Shown one piece after another: positions 52,458 through 62,255 of a DNA stretch of 64,000 nucleotides. Made by a program: the position numbers and the translations under genes. The notes under the pieces were generated by a model that did not search any database, was not told the DNA's origin, and saw only the letters and a program-made list of their open reading frames with translations. Origin of the DNA: Microbulbifer sediminum (GTDB lineage: Bacteria; Pseudomonadota; Gammaproteobacteria; Pseudomonadales; Cellvibrionaceae); contig NZ_JAJSAP010000003.1 of the NCBI RefSeq assembly GCF_021729035.1, forward strand, positions 62,001 to 126,000. The letters run 5' to 3'. Numbering within the stretch: the first letter of the stretch is position 1; each line of letters starts with the position of its first letter.

Positions 52458-53766
52458 TATCTGGCAGCTCCGCCCACTGCTGAAGCTGACGGGACACCCT
52501 GCGTACTCTCGACCGCTCTGCAAACATCCTGGCCAGCATCATTAAAGCCCCTATAGCCAGCAGCAGGCCAACTGCGATCAGGATGTATTGCGAAGGAACA
52601 GGCATTTGAGGCTCCCGCTGCGTGCTGTTGACAACACCGGGAGCCGACTCCTCATTATATTTCTCAAAAGCTTTCTTGAGCGCAATGCTATTCTTGATAA
52701 CTGTAACCGTGTCTCCACGTTCCGGCTTCATGCCCAGAACAGAGGAGACGAGCTCTTGCACGTCGTTGACCTGGATATCCTCCAGCGCTTTGTCGACGAC
52801 TACTCCGACGCTGAGCCTGGCGATCTCGTATCCCGCATACTCAGTATTACTGATCTCACGACCGTACTCGTAACTCACTTCCCTGGATTTTTCGCGGCTA
52901 CCCTGTTCATCACCCACCCCCCGACTCTCGGTCTCGCGGATATTCCTGATCCCGGTTCCGTTCTCCGGTGATATTGGTCGCTCGGTCTGCACAGTGCGAT
53001 TATTCAACATCAAGGAAACATCGACGTGGGCGACATAATTCGACGGGCCGAGACTGCCGTCGAGAATACTGGCAAGCTTGCCCTGCAAATACTTTTCCGT
53101 ACGAATCTTCTCACGTAACTGGCCGCCAACGGCTCCCTCCACAGAAGATGCGCCTGCCCCGAGCACATTGCCAGACTGATCCACAAGAGAGATATCCTGC
53201 GGCTGTATTTTAGGCACCGAGGACTCCACCAGCTTCTTTATACCGGCAACCTGGGATGCGCTGATTTCCTTTCCAGGATCAAGGTACACAGTAATTGAAG
53301 CCGAGACCTTCTCTTTATCCTCAGAAAAGAGTTTCTTTTCCGGAAGCACCAGATGGACTCGCGCATGCCGGATATCATCGAGGGAGCCAATCGTCCGGGA
53401 CAGCTCACCTTCGAGCGCGCGCTGGTAATTGACTCTCTGCGCAAAATCTGTAATACCGAAATCCGACTCGTTAAAGAGTTCGAAGCCAATGATCTCCCGA
53501 AAGGCATTGCCACTGTTCATTACTGTCTCTTTTGCCCGCGACAGATCCTGCTTGGCAACACTGATAGTGCCCTGGGCCCGGTCGATGCTGTGCTCGATTG
53601 AGCGCACACTTAGTTCGGCCGACACCTTATCGACCTCCTCTGGAGAAAGCTCCCGGAACAGCACCTCTTCCCCAGATGCCAACAACCAATAACTGGCCAC
53701 ACCAAGGAACACAACGATCAACGCGATACCGCCAAACAATAGCGGCCTACCCTCTGTAAACTTCAT
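52432..53766 (-). CDS. fliF: Flagellar MS-ring protein FliF, short C-tail
   Basis: 444 aa from ATG 53766 (AAGGGG 6 nt upstream); usual FliF is 530-570 aa. First membrane helix near residues 10-30 (LLFGGIALIVVFLGVASYWL). Ring-building motifs follow: FGITDFAQRVNYQRALEGEL, then ASITVYLDPGKEISASQVAG and NYVAHVDVSLMLNNRTVQTE. The second membrane helix (YILIAVGLLLAIGALMMLAR) is followed by only ~35 cytoplasmic residues ending QLQQWAELPDNVVEYSDR. That tail resembles a trimmed version of the FliG-binding helix of FliF. The MS-ring houses the export gate. The shortened tail fits with the lack of a normal fliG next to it. Confidence 0.93.
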   Translation of the reverse strand: MKFTEGRPLLFGGIALIVVFLGVASYWLLASGEEVLFRELSPEEVDKVSAELSVRSIEHSIDRAQGTISVAKQDLSRAKETVMNSGNAFREIIGFELFNESDFGITDFAQRVNYQRALEGELSRTIGSLDDIRHARVHLVLPEKKLFSEDKEKVSASITVYLDPGKEISASQVAGIKKLVESSVPKIQPQDISLVDQSGNVLGAGASSVEGAVGGQLREKIRTEKYLQGKLASILDGSLGPSNYVAHVDVSLMLNNRTVQTERPISPENGTGIRNIRETESRGVGDEQGSREKSREVSYEYGREISNTEYAGYEIARLSVGVVVDKALEDIQVNDVQELVSSVLGMKPERGDTVTVIKNSIALKKAFEKYNEESAPGVVNSTQREPQMPVPSQYILIAVGLLLAIGALMMLARMFAERSRVRRVSRQLQQWAELPDNVVEYSDR

Positions 53767-53789
53767 CAATAACCCCTTTAAATACAGGC

Positions 53790-54080
53790 TTAAACCTGCA
53801 TTCGCATTATTTCCTGGTAACCCTCAAGCACTTTGTTTCGAACCTGCAGGGTTAGCTGGAAAGCCGTCCGACTTTTTTCAAGCTCGAACATCACATCGTG
53901 GATATTCTCAGCCTTACCCAATGCAAGGTCCTGCAGTGCAGACTCAGATCTCTGGATCTGGCCGTCCAGCTCACCCAACTGTTCCGCAATCCAAGAGGAA
54001 AAATCTTCAGGCTCAGCTTTCTGGAGCCTGGTTGGAACCAGGGACTCAACCCGAATCTCACTGATCGGCTCAATTGCCAT
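53790..54080 (-). CDS. fliE: Rod adaptor FliE
   Basis: 96 aa. Helical throughout, with the family C-terminal motif (VMFELEKSRTAFQLTLQVRN, then KVLEGYQEIMRMQV). It joins the MS-ring/export gate to the proximal rod. 3 nt after flgC and 23 nt before fliF. Confidence 0.93.
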   Translation of the reverse strand: MAIEPISEIRVESLVPTRLQKAEPEDFSSWIAEQLGELDGQIQRSESALQDLALGKAENIHDVMFELEKSRTAFQLTLQVRNKVLEGYQEIMRMQV

Positions 54081-54083
54081 AAT

Positions 54084-54518
54084 TTAGCTCCCTATTTCCA
54101 GTGCTTGCTGAACCATTGCCTTGTATGCGTTGACCGCCTTCACGTTAGCCTCATAGGCACGGACAGAGCGCATCATTGTCATCATCTCGGTCAGCAGATC
54201 TATATTTGCGTACTTAACAAAACCATCCTTATCGGCGTGAGGATGGGCAGGCTCGAAGCTGACGCGATGCTCCTCCGCGCTTTCGAGAATTACAGCCTTC
54301 TCAGCGCCGTAGGCCGGAACTCGCCCAACCGCGTCAAGCTCCCGGGAGAAGCTGGAGCTGCCAGCAGGGACTGAAACCAGCGTCTTTGCACTGTAAGGCG
54401 ACTCACCCGCCGGGCGGGTCCTATTGGCATTAGCGAGATTGGTCGCGACAAGCTCAAGCCGTGACTTCTCAATACTCATGCCCGAAGCACTGATATCAAA
54501 TACTGATAGATAATCCAT
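54084..54518 (-). CDS. flgC: Proximal rod protein FlgC
   Basis: 144 aa. N-terminal rod motif ISASGMSIEKSRLELVATNL with ANANRTR, and the C-terminal conserved block MMTMMRSVRAYEANVKAVNA. Typical length. Its ATG follows the flgB TAA without any gap. Confidence 0.95.
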   Translation of the reverse strand: MDYLSVFDISASGMSIEKSRLELVATNLANANRTRPAGESPYSAKTLVSVPAGSSSFSRELDAVGRVPAYGAEKAVILESAEEHRVSFEPAHPHADKDGFVKYANIDLLTEMMTMMRSVRAYEANVKAVNAYKAMVQQALEIGS

Positions 54519-54902
54519 TTACTTTCCGCGCTCCCCGTTAATGGCCATCTTGACAAGGCCGCCATACTTGCCCATCGCCTTCAGGAGGGTCTGGTACTGT
54601 ATTACCGCCTGATTTAGCCGGACCATTTCCATATCAAGCGATACAGCCGCATCATCTGTCTGGGTATAACTACTGGTACCCACTGACTCCTTGACTGCAG
54701 TTAACTCATCAACTGTAGAGCCACCCTTGTCCAATATCGCCTCGGCTTCCCGGTAAAGCCTGTCAAAATCCACCGTCATGGGGCTGTACCCGCGGCTGTT
54801 CGCATTAGCGATATTATTGGCAGAAAGCCGTTGGGACTGCAGGTTCGCGTCCAGCATCACCTTGACCAGCGCAGATGTGGCACCGGATAACTCATCTATC
54901 AC
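54519..54902 (-). CDS. flgB: Proximal rod protein FlgB
   Basis: 127 aa, starting at GTG 54902 with a GGGGGAG site 6 nt upstream. Rod motif QRLSANNIANANSRGYSPMT near residue 25 and C-terminal VRLNQAVIQYQTLLKAMGKY. Typical FlgB length. It comes 12 nt after flgI; no flgJ muramidase gene lies between, though many operons have it there. Confidence 0.93.
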   Translation of the reverse strand: MIDELSGATSALVKVMLDANLQSQRLSANNIANANSRGYSPMTVDFDRLYREAEAILDKGGSTVDELTAVKESVGTSSYTQTDDAAVSLDMEMVRLNQAVIQYQTLLKAMGKYGGLVKMAINGERGK

Positions 54903-54914
54903 TTGTACTCCCCC

Positions 54915-56051
54915 TTATTGAATGACCAGTTCAGCATGTAGCGCACCGGCGGCCTTTAATCCCTGCAATACCGTAATGATGTCCCTGCTACTCGCATTAA
55001 CTTTCCGCAGTGCGGTAACTAGCTCAGCAACATTACTTTCCTGTGGCATGTTAATCATGACCGACTCTTCCTCGACCACATTGATCTCTGTATCAGGAAC
55101 AACTTCGGTCCTGACATTTGGTAGGTTGTTTCTACCAAAGAAGACATTGGGTTGGGAGACGTAGAAATCGGTGCTTATGGATACCACCATATCGCCATGG
55201 GTAATCGTGGTAGGCGAAATCCTCACATCCCCGCCGGCTATCACCGTGCCGGTTCGCTCATTAAGCACGACTCGTGCACGGACATCGGGGCTGATGGTCA
55301 GGGATTCCAACTGGGCCAGAAACTGGTAGAGGCCGTTGTTACCCTGCTGCGGGGGATATACCTCGAAGGTACCCGGCCCCACTACAGAAGCAAACTCCCC
55401 ACCAAAGCGGCTGTTCACTGCGTTAACAATCCTGCTGATCGTTGTAATATCAGGGCTGTTCAGGACATACGTGAGCTTTTTGTCACGCCCATTTGGTCCA
55501 TTGGCCACGGCGCGCTCAATAATCCCACCATTGGCGATGGTTCCGGTTGTCGGGTGGTTTTTCTGTACCAGGTTGCCGTTCAGGTCGTATCGATAACCTC
55601 CGATTGAAAGAGCGCCCTGCGCGAGCGCGTAGATTCGATCATCCGGCCCCAGTAACGGGGTTGTTACCAGCGTGCCCCCCAACAGGGAACGCGCATCACC
55701 CATGGAGCTGACAGTCACGTCGATACTCGATCCCGGCTGGGCGAATGGAGGAAGCGATGCAGTAATCATTACCGCGGCAACATTTCGTGCCCGCAGATCC
55801 CGCGAATCGATGTTCAGGCCCAGGTTCTCAACCAGATTACTGATTGATTGCTTCGTGAGCCTGTTATTGTAACTATCACCGGTTCCTGCCAACCCTGTGA
55901 CAACACCGTAGCCCACCAGCATGTTCGCCCTATCAGCCTTGAGCCTCGCAAGCTCTTTCAAGCGGACGCTTTCTGCTTCTGCATGCATTGGAACGCCGGC
56001 ACCGACACATAGCAGGGCGCCGAACACAAGGCAGGAAAAGAAATTTTTCAT
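54915..56051 (-). CDS. flgI: Flagellar P-ring protein FlgI
   Basis: 378 aa from ATG 56051, which overlaps the flgH stop (TGATG). Signal peptide MKNFFSCLVFGALLCVGAGV up to AEA. Family blocks: LVGYGVVTGLAGTGDSYNNR, VTVSSMGDARSLLGGTLVTT, RVVLNERTGTVIAGGDVRIS, and the C-terminal VAELVTALRKVNASSRDIIT. It builds the bushing in the peptidoglycan layer, so the system is built for a Gram-negative envelope. Confidence 0.97.
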   Translation of the reverse strand: MKNFFSCLVFGALLCVGAGVPMHAEAESVRLKELARLKADRANMLVGYGVVTGLAGTGDSYNNRLTKQSISNLVENLGLNIDSRDLRARNVAAVMITASLPPFAQPGSSIDVTVSSMGDARSLLGGTLVTTPLLGPDDRIYALAQGALSIGGYRYDLNGNLVQKNHPTTGTIANGGIIERAVANGPNGRDKKLTYVLNSPDITTISRIVNAVNSRFGGEFASVVGPGTFEVYPPQQGNNGLYQFLAQLESLTISPDVRARVVLNERTGTVIAGGDVRISPTTITHGDMVVSISTDFYVSQPNVFFGRNNLPNVRTEVVPDTEINVVEEESVMINMPQESNVAELVTALRKVNASSRDIITVLQGLKAAGALHAELVIQ

Positions 56052-56683
56052 CAAAACAACCACTCCAGCGCTCTAGAGATCAACCCCGGGGTTTCCTTGC
56101 GCGAAAGCAGTCCCTCACCCTGGAATTTTATATTTGAATCAGCCAGCCGTGTTGAAATCACAGTATTATCAGCAGTGATATCTTCAGGCCTGACCCTGCC
56201 CTCAACAAAAATTGTCTGGCTTTCATTATTAAGCGATATCACCTGACGTCCACGAACGAAAAGGTCGCCATTCGGCAGTATCGCTTCAACGGTGGTGCTT
56301 ATCTTCCCTATCACTTCACCGGACCTTCTTTCGACGCCACCGCCATCAAATTCCGAGGATCCGCGAAAATCTCCGCCGACAGTGTTATGGGTATCAGAGG
56401 CCCTGACGGAGATCCTGGAGTTCTTTTCAGTGTCCGTATCGGCTTTACTCGTGGCACTTGCTGCTTCATAGATCAGGACTGTCAGCGTATCCCCCAGGAA
56501 CCTCGCCCGATGGTCTTCAACCAGGGACTGGTATGTCTCGTCGGAGTACAGTGAGCCAGTTTCCTCCGGGTAGTCCTCCTCAGGCGTGACTTCATAGCCA
56601 GGCCCTCCGTTTGCAATCACAACACCCGAAGTGAACGCAAACACAAAAAATGCCCAGAGCTTTGCAAACTTGCTAGACCCCAT
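56051..56683 (-). CDS. flgH: Flagellar L-ring protein FlgH, no lipobox
   Basis: 210 aa. FlgH pattern: SLYSDETYQSLVEDHRARFL, GDTLTVLIYEAASATSKADT, LPNGDLFVRGRQVISLNNES and the end GVRPEDI-like GRVRPEDITADNTVISTRLA. The N-terminal signal (SKFAKLWAFFVFAFTSGVVI) has no cysteine, whereas FlgH is normally a lipoprotein; I see no cysteine anywhere in the protein. It overlaps flgA by 11 nt and flgI by 1 nt. Confidence 0.93.
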   Translation of the reverse strand: MGSSKFAKLWAFFVFAFTSGVVIANGGPGYEVTPEEDYPEETGSLYSDETYQSLVEDHRARFLGDTLTVLIYEAASATSKADTDTEKNSRISVRASDTHNTVGGDFRGSSEFDGGGVERRSGEVIGKISTTVEAILPNGDLFVRGRQVISLNNESQTIFVEGRVRPEDITADNTVISTRLADSNIKFQGEGLLSRKETPGLISRALEWLF

Positions 56684-57653
56684 TTTCTATCCTCCCCTGC
56701 TTTTCACCTGTCACTTTCATTGTCACAGGAGTATCCGATGTAGGGATGGCGACCATTACAGTTTCACCTATGATTCCATCCTCAAGTGCCAGGCCTTTCA
56801 TTTTTATCGCGATCATTCCGCTGGCATATATCACTTGTACTTCACGGCTCTTAATTACCGCGGGAACAGGTTCGACGTCCTGTAAGGCTATCGGCTGCCC
56901 GGCACGGACAGGGCGCACCAGTCGTGTTCCCGCCAATTCTGTCAGGGAGCTGGCAACTTCCCCCCTGGCCAAGAGCACATCCACGGTCTTTCTGGCCAGC
57001 AGTCTGTCGGATATCTCGGTATTGCTGCGAATATCCGTCGCAGCGGTCATTGCCAGCTTCCAGAAAGAAACCGTAAACTTTATCCTCTGCTTCCTGATCA
57101 ACCGGCCTGCCGAAGAGATCGACACCAATGCCGACATACTCTTGTGGAGCTCTGGTTGTTCGATCTGGATATCGAGGTCATATTCATCACCGGGCACCGA
57201 TATTTCAGCAGGCGCAGCAAGAGATAACTCAAGGCTTTCCAGCGGTATACCAAACTTGCTCGCAATAGCGCCTCTGACTCTGTTCTGCAGCCGGCTTTTT
57301 TTAAGCTCTTTCTGCTCTCGGCTAATAGCCACCCGGGGAGCGCCGTCCCATTTGATGGCGGGTACTTCCAAGCCGGACTGCCGCAGGTAATACTGGACCT
57401 CCGCGCGACCAAACCTGTAAGTCCTGCCGGGCAACAATGGACCGCCTACAGGTATTTCGCTCAGGCGCATGTAGTCATCACCAAGCGCACCGCCGCCTCC
57501 GGTAAAGCCCTGCCCGGCACCACCACTGATCACAGCGATATCGCCGAGCACCGGATAGGCGGTATCTAACGAGACAGCGGGCTTCAGACTTAAAGAAACG
57601 ACTGAATGCCCGCCGGCTGTCAAGATAAGGCTAAGTAATTGCGCAGGTATCAT
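56673..57653 (-). CDS. flgA: P-ring assembly chaperone FlgA, long form
   Basis: 326 aa; usual FlgA is ~220-250. Starts at ATG 57653, sharing one base with the flgG stop. The C-terminal ~130 residues are the SAF-like FlgA domain (TEISDRLLARKTVDVLLARG; AGTRLVRPVRAGQPIALQDV; REVQVIYASGMIAIKMKGLA). The N-terminal ~190 residues are an extra beta-rich part that often occurs in long FlgA. A weak signal sequence opens the protein. It helps FlgI fold in the periplasm. Confidence 0.9.
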   Translation of the reverse strand: MIPAQLLSLILTAGGHSVVSLSLKPAVSLDTAYPVLGDIAVISGGAGQGFTGGGGALGDDYMRLSEIPVGGPLLPGRTYRFGRAEVQYYLRQSGLEVPAIKWDGAPRVAISREQKELKKSRLQNRVRGAIASKFGIPLESLELSLAAPAEISVPGDEYDLDIQIEQPELHKSMSALVSISSAGRLIRKQRIKFTVSFWKLAMTAATDIRSNTEISDRLLARKTVDVLLARGEVASSLTELAGTRLVRPVRAGQPIALQDVEPVPAVIKSREVQVIYASGMIAIKMKGLALEDGIIGETVMVAIPTSDTPVTMKVTGEKQGRIENGV

Positions 57654-58429
57654 CAGCTCTTCAGGTTATTAATGATTTCGAGGACCTGGTCTGACATCTG
57701 CAACACCCGGGAGTTGGCCTGATACGCTCTTTGGGCCACCATCATGGTGGTGATCTCTTCAACCATCTCAACATTGGAACTTTCGAGATAACCCTGGCGA
57801 ATTTTACCGGCACCAAACTCATCAGGCCGGGAGAATACTGGGTCACCCGATTTTTCTGTCCTCAGGTACATGCTGCCACCAACAGGGACCAACGCTGATT
57901 CACTCTCAAAGCGGGCTATCTCCAGGGTTCCAACCTGGACAAACTCCTGTGCCCCGGCGTACTTAACCTGGACCGAGCCATCCTGGCCAATTACAACGTC
58001 AGTGGCATCATAGGGAATTTCTGTGCCCGGATTCACCATTGCTCCACCAGAGGTGACAAGCACACCTTCGCTATTGACTTCGAAATGCCCGTTGCGGGTG
58101 TATGCGAAGCTGCCGTCTGGCAACTGCACCTCAAAGAAGCCCTGCCCATTGATCGCTACATCAAGCGCACGGCCGGTCTGTATCATTTCCCCTGAACTGA
58201 AATCTACATTCTGTTTTACAGCGGAGACACCTACGCCCTTTGCAGCAACCTCCTTCACATAAGGCACATGAAACGACTTCTCAACCTGGGTCGCCATCAA
58301 CGATTCGAATGTCACATGGCTTTTTTTATAGCTATGTGTATTTAGGTTTGCGAGATTGTTAGACACCGAGTCAATCTGCTTTTGTTGCGCATGCATACCT
58401 GTGGCAGCGATAAAAAACGAATCAATCAT
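57653..58429 (-). CDS. flgG: Distal rod protein FlgG
   Basis: 258 aa. N-terminal motif QKQIDSVSNNLANLNTHSYK, middle DVAINGQGFFEVQLPDGSFA and RNGHFEVNSEGVLVTSGGAM, C-terminal EEITTMMVAQRAYQANSRVL, the full FlgG signature. It is 8 nt downstream of flgF. Confidence 0.95.
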   Translation of the reverse strand: MIDSFFIAATGMHAQQKQIDSVSNNLANLNTHSYKKSHVTFESLMATQVEKSFHVPYVKEVAAKGVGVSAVKQNVDFSSGEMIQTGRALDVAINGQGFFEVQLPDGSFAYTRNGHFEVNSEGVLVTSGGAMVNPGTEIPYDATDVVIGQDGSVQVKYAGAQEFVQVGTLEIARFESESALVPVGGSMYLRTEKSGDPVFSRPDEFGAGKIRQGYLESSNVEMVEEITTMMVAQRAYQANSRVLQMSDQVLEIINNLKS

Positions 58430-58437
58430 AATATTCC

Positions 58438-59139
58438 CTAAAACTCACCCAGAGTTGTAATTGCTGTATCCATTAATGCATCGTAGTTACGAAGAACCTT
58501 CTGGGAGCTTTCTATACTTCTGACGGCAGACATCATCTTCTGCATTTCACCAAGTAAATTCACGTTAGATGCCTCAAGGTGAGACTGGAGTAGTTGGGGC
58601 GTAGCATGCCCCTGAACAGATCCCTCTCTGACCCGATACAGTCCTGGTGCCACCTCTTGGATCTGGCTGCTTTCAGCGGTCACAATTTCAAAGCGTGCAA
58701 CTTCTTCGCCTTTGCTGAAAATTCGACCATCCTGTTTAACATCCAGGTCGCGATCCAGCGCATCAATTTGGCCCACAAGCGATACCGGCCAATTATTCGG
58801 GCCAACCAGCTGGCCCCCTTCTGCGATGCTGAACTGTCCATTTCTAGTCAGCAATTCTCCCCCCGGCGTTTCCAGCTTGAAAAACCCATTGCCGGCCAAC
58901 GCAAAATCCAGCGACCGGCCAGTGGCTCGAATATTTCCGGGCGTGAAGTCGACATGGCTGTAGTGACTGGTATTTACCTGACCAACAGCCTGCCGATAAG
59001 TGTGCTCAAACGAAGGCTCCACCATTACCGAGCTTCTATATCCTGTGGTGCTCATATTTGCCACATTGTTACTGCTGATCGATATTTGCTCCATGCGCGC
59101 GGAGATATTGGCCTCGGCTATCGCCAGTAAGCTATCCAT
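58438..59139 (-). CDS. flgF: Proximal rod protein FlgF
   Basis: 233 aa, typical length. Rod motif ARMEQISISSNNVANMSTTG, then RSLDFALAGNGFFKLETPGG and LTRNGQFSIAEGGQLVGPNN; C-terminal MQKMMSAVRSIESSQKVLRN. It is separated from flhA by 13 nt. Confidence 0.92.
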   Translation of the reverse strand: MDSLLAIAEANISARMEQISISSNNVANMSTTGYRSSVMVEPSFEHTYRQAVGQVNTSHYSHVDFTPGNIRATGRSLDFALAGNGFFKLETPGGELLTRNGQFSIAEGGQLVGPNNWPVSLVGQIDALDRDLDVKQDGRIFSKGEEVARFEIVTAESSQIQEVAPGLYRVREGSVQGHATPQLLQSHLEASNVNLLGEMQKMMSAVRSIESSQKVLRNYDALMDTAITTLGEF

Positions 59140-59152
59140 CGTTACTTAACCC

Positions 59153-61177
59153 TCAAACTGTGACCACACCGAAAGATTTCAGCTGGACGTTATTACTGAC
59201 TTCATTCATCGACAATACTGATAACTGCGGTATTGCCTTGGATGAAAAGTCACGAAGATACGAGCGGATGCCATGATTACAGAGAAGGACTGGATTGATG
59301 TTGGCGGACATCATCTTCTCTACATTTCCGGCTATGCGCTTTAATAATTGCTCTGAGAACCTGGGGTCCATTGGAGCACGTCCCTCCTGTGCCCTCTGGA
59401 GGGACTCATTGACGGTCTTCTCTACCGCGGGATCCAGAACCATCACATACAAATCATTTTGTTCATTTGCCAGTTGCCGGCAGATCTGCCCTGCCAGACG
59501 CTCCCGGATCTGGCCTACCAAATAGGATGTTTCCCTGTTGATGCGAGCCTTATCGACAAGGACTTCCAATATCATCGGCAGATTCCTGATTGAGACATGC
59601 TCAGCGAGGAGGGCCTGCAGCACCTTCTGTACATCTGTCATTGTCATCAGGGAGGGGATTAACTCATCGATCACGCTGGTATAGTCCGGGCGCAACTGAT
59701 TAACCAGCTGCTCCACCTCTTTACGTGTCAACAGCTCCGGGGCGCTGGTCTTGAGCACCTCGCTCAAATGGGTAATCAAGACTGTAACCGGATCTACAAT
59801 CGTAAACCCACTGAGTTCGGCAAGCTCCAGCGAGCCCTCGTCAATCCAGCGCGCGGGCAGTCCGTATGTAGGCTCCCGGGTCTCTATCCCGTCTATCTCG
59901 TCACCAGCGTCGCCAGGGTTAATAGCCAGCCACTTGTCCAGGTACAGGTTACCTGCCGCAACGGGAACGTCATTGACAACGATCTGGTATTCGGTCTCCG
60001 AAAGTGACTCTCCATCAACCACCTTTACCGACGGGATCACGAAACCGGTCTCCCTGGCACTCTTTTTCCGGTAGCTAGCAATTCTTTCGTTAAAAGAACC
60101 GCCGTCAGAAAATGCCTCTGTCAGTCCGGTACCAATCTCGATAGCCAGGGGGTCAACGCCCAGTGCCTGGTAAGCACTCGGCTCTTCAGGAGCCTCCTCT
60201 TCCTCATTTGGCTCCGGCAACTGCCCCTTGGCAATCGCAAAGTACGTAAGGGCAGCCACAATGCCCAGGGCGGTAAGTACGGGTAACGCTGGCAGACCCG
60301 GCAGGAACAAGATCAGTAGCAGGGCCAGCCCGATCAATACCAGGATCTTGGGGAAAGAGGTAATCTGTCGACTGATCTCCTGCGATAGGAAGGCGTCGGA
60401 AGTCGCCCGGGTAACGATTATGCCTGTTCCCGTGGATATGATCAGGGCGGGGATCTGGGTGACAATCCCGTCGCCCACAGTTAACAGGGTGAACGTCTGA
60501 AGCGCCTCAGACCAGGCCATCCCCTTTTGCGCAATACCGATGGTCAAACCGCCAATGATATCGATCAGAATGATTATGATTCCTGCAATGGCATCGCCTT
60601 TAACGAATTTACTGGCGCCGTCCATTGACCCGTAAAAATTGCTCTCCTTCTCTATCTCTTGCCTGCGCCGCTTTGCTTCGTGCTCATCGATCAGGCCAAT
60701 ATTGAGATCCGCATCAATACTCATCTGCTTTCCTGGCATGCTATCCAGGGTAAATCTCGCCGACACCTCCGCAACCCGCTGTGCACCATTCGTCACCACC
60801 ACATACTGCACGACAATTAGTACCAGGAAGACGATCAGGCCGATCACGTAATTCCCCGACACCACATGCTCGCCAATCGCACCGATGACCTTTCCGGCAT
60901 CTGCGTCGTCCAGGATTAACCTGGTCGCAGCAATATTGAGGGACAGCCTGAAAAGTGTCGCCATCAGAAGCAGAGAGGGAAACGTGGAAAACTTGGTCGG
61001 TTTTTCAACGTAAAATGTCAACAACAGAATCAACAACGCAAACGCTATGTTGAGAATAAGCAGGAAGTCTAGCAATACTGAGGGTATCGGTGTGAAAAGG
61101 ACCATCAGGATCCCGACCATCGCCAATACCAGCATCAAGTCACTGTGCCCGGAAAGAAGGCTTTTATTCCACTTCAT
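59153..61177 (-). CDS. flhA: Flagellar export gate protein FlhA
   Basis: 674 aa from ATG 61177, one base after the flhB stop; an in-frame GTG lies 18 nt upstream inside flhB. Eight membrane helices fill the first ~310 residues, with the FHIPEP-type block (SFPSLLLMATLFRLSLNIAA; VNGAQRV-like TNGAQRVAEVSARFTLDSMP; GKQMSIDADLNIGLIDEHEA). The rest is the cytoplasmic ring domain that receives chaperone-substrate complexes. Confidence 0.97.
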   Translation of the reverse strand: MKWNKSLLSGHSDLMLVLAMVGILMVLFTPIPSVLLDFLLILNIAFALLILLLTFYVEKPTKFSTFPSLLLMATLFRLSLNIAATRLILDDADAGKVIGAIGEHVVSGNYVIGLIVFLVLIVVQYVVVTNGAQRVAEVSARFTLDSMPGKQMSIDADLNIGLIDEHEAKRRRQEIEKESNFYGSMDGASKFVKGDAIAGIIIILIDIIGGLTIGIAQKGMAWSEALQTFTLLTVGDGIVTQIPALIISTGTGIIVTRATSDAFLSQEISRQITSFPKILVLIGLALLLILFLPGLPALPVLTALGIVAALTYFAIAKGQLPEPNEEEEAPEEPSAYQALGVDPLAIEIGTGLTEAFSDGGSFNERIASYRKKSARETGFVIPSVKVVDGESLSETEYQIVVNDVPVAAGNLYLDKWLAINPGDAGDEIDGIETREPTYGLPARWIDEGSLELAELSGFTIVDPVTVLITHLSEVLKTSAPELLTRKEVEQLVNQLRPDYTSVIDELIPSLMTMTDVQKVLQALLAEHVSIRNLPMILEVLVDKARINRETSYLVGQIRERLAGQICRQLANEQNDLYVMVLDPAVEKTVNESLQRAQEGRAPMDPRFSEQLLKRIAGNVEKMMSANINPVLLCNHGIRSYLRDFSSKAIPQLSVLSMNEVSNNVQLKSFGVVTV

Positions 61178-61178
61178 T

Positions 61179-62255
61179 TTAGCTATCTGCCTCACCCTTC
61201 TTTCGCATCACATCTACAAGAATCCTCGCAATATCAGGGAATGTTTCCGGCGGGATAGGATCCTGAAGCTGACTTTCCCGGTAGAGCAACCGCGCCAATT
61301 CCCTGCTCTCGACAATTGGCACACCCGACTGTGTCGCTTTAATACGCATTTTGAGTGCCAGGTCCCCGGCCCCTTTTGCGGTTACAATCGGCGCCGGCAT
61401 CAGCGCCCGCTGATACTTTATCGCAACACTTATATGCGTCGGGTTAGTGATTAACACATCAGCATCGGGAACGTTTGCCAGTGACAGCCCTTTCTTCGCA
61501 GCTTCTCTCTGAAGTTCTTTAATTTTTGCCTTTACTTTTGGATCGCCGTCACGCCGCTTTACCTCTTCCTTGATCTCACGGCGGCTCATACGCATATTGT
61601 CTTTATATTCCCACCGCGTATACACAAGATCGATTACTGCGATGGCACCCAGACCTGCGAGGACCAACGCGACCCAGACAAACCCAATGGCGGCCAATTC
61701 CTTCACCTGATGGCCTACACCAGCGCTGCGAAGCTGGAAGATCTGGTCGATAGTGGTCACAACGGCGACCCATACCAGGCAGGCAACAATAGAAATCTTT
61801 ATTGAGGTTTTTATAAGCTCATAAATTATTTTTTTATTAAATATTCTTTTGAAGCCCTGAGCCGGATTCAGTCGTTTTACATCAGGCTTCAAGGGGTGCC
61901 AGCTAAAGATCGCGCCCACCTGCATAAAACTTGCCGCAAGGGCGGCAATCACAATGGCCCCGATGACCGGAGCAAAGACAAACAAAAGGTCATCGAAGAC
62001 CTTCTGGAGCAGGAGAACTGCGTTGTTGCCATTGAGAGGAATACTCCCCGAGTTGGCCAGGTAGAACTGGCTGGCACGCAGATAATTACTCACCAATGCA
62101 TCGAATAGTCCGAACACCACCATGGAGCATATTGCAAGAATAACCCATGCGTTTACTTCGACGCTTTTTGCCACCTGGCCGCGCTGCCGTGCCTGCTCAA
62201 GCTTATACGGAGTCGCCGGTTCAGAGCGATCCTGCTCCTGTTCTTCCGAGGCCAT
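61179..62255 (-). CDS. flhB: Flagellar export switch protein FlhB
   Basis: 358 aa. N-terminal KTEPATPYKLEQ-like start (RSEPATPYKLEQARQRGQVA), four membrane helices, and the cytoplasmic domain with the self-cleavage site NPTH (VLITNPTHISVAIKYQRALM) near residue 269. The intact NPTH means that substrate switching should work. Its ATG shares a base with the fliR stop (TAATG). Confidence 0.97.
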   Translation of the reverse strand: MASEEQEQDRSEPATPYKLEQARQRGQVAKSVEVNAWVILAICSMVVFGLFDALVSNYLRASQFYLANSGSIPLNGNNAVLLLQKVFDDLLFVFAPVIGAIVIAALAASFMQVGAIFSWHPLKPDVKRLNPAQGFKRIFNKKIIYELIKTSIKISIVACLVWVAVVTTIDQIFQLRSAGVGHQVKELAAIGFVWVALVLAGLGAIAVIDLVYTRWEYKDNMRMSRREIKEEVKRRDGDPKVKAKIKELQREAAKKGLSLANVPDADVLITNPTHISVAIKYQRALMPAPIVTAKGAGDLALKMRIKATQSGVPIVESRELARLLYRESQLQDPIPPETFPDIARILVDVMRKKGEADS

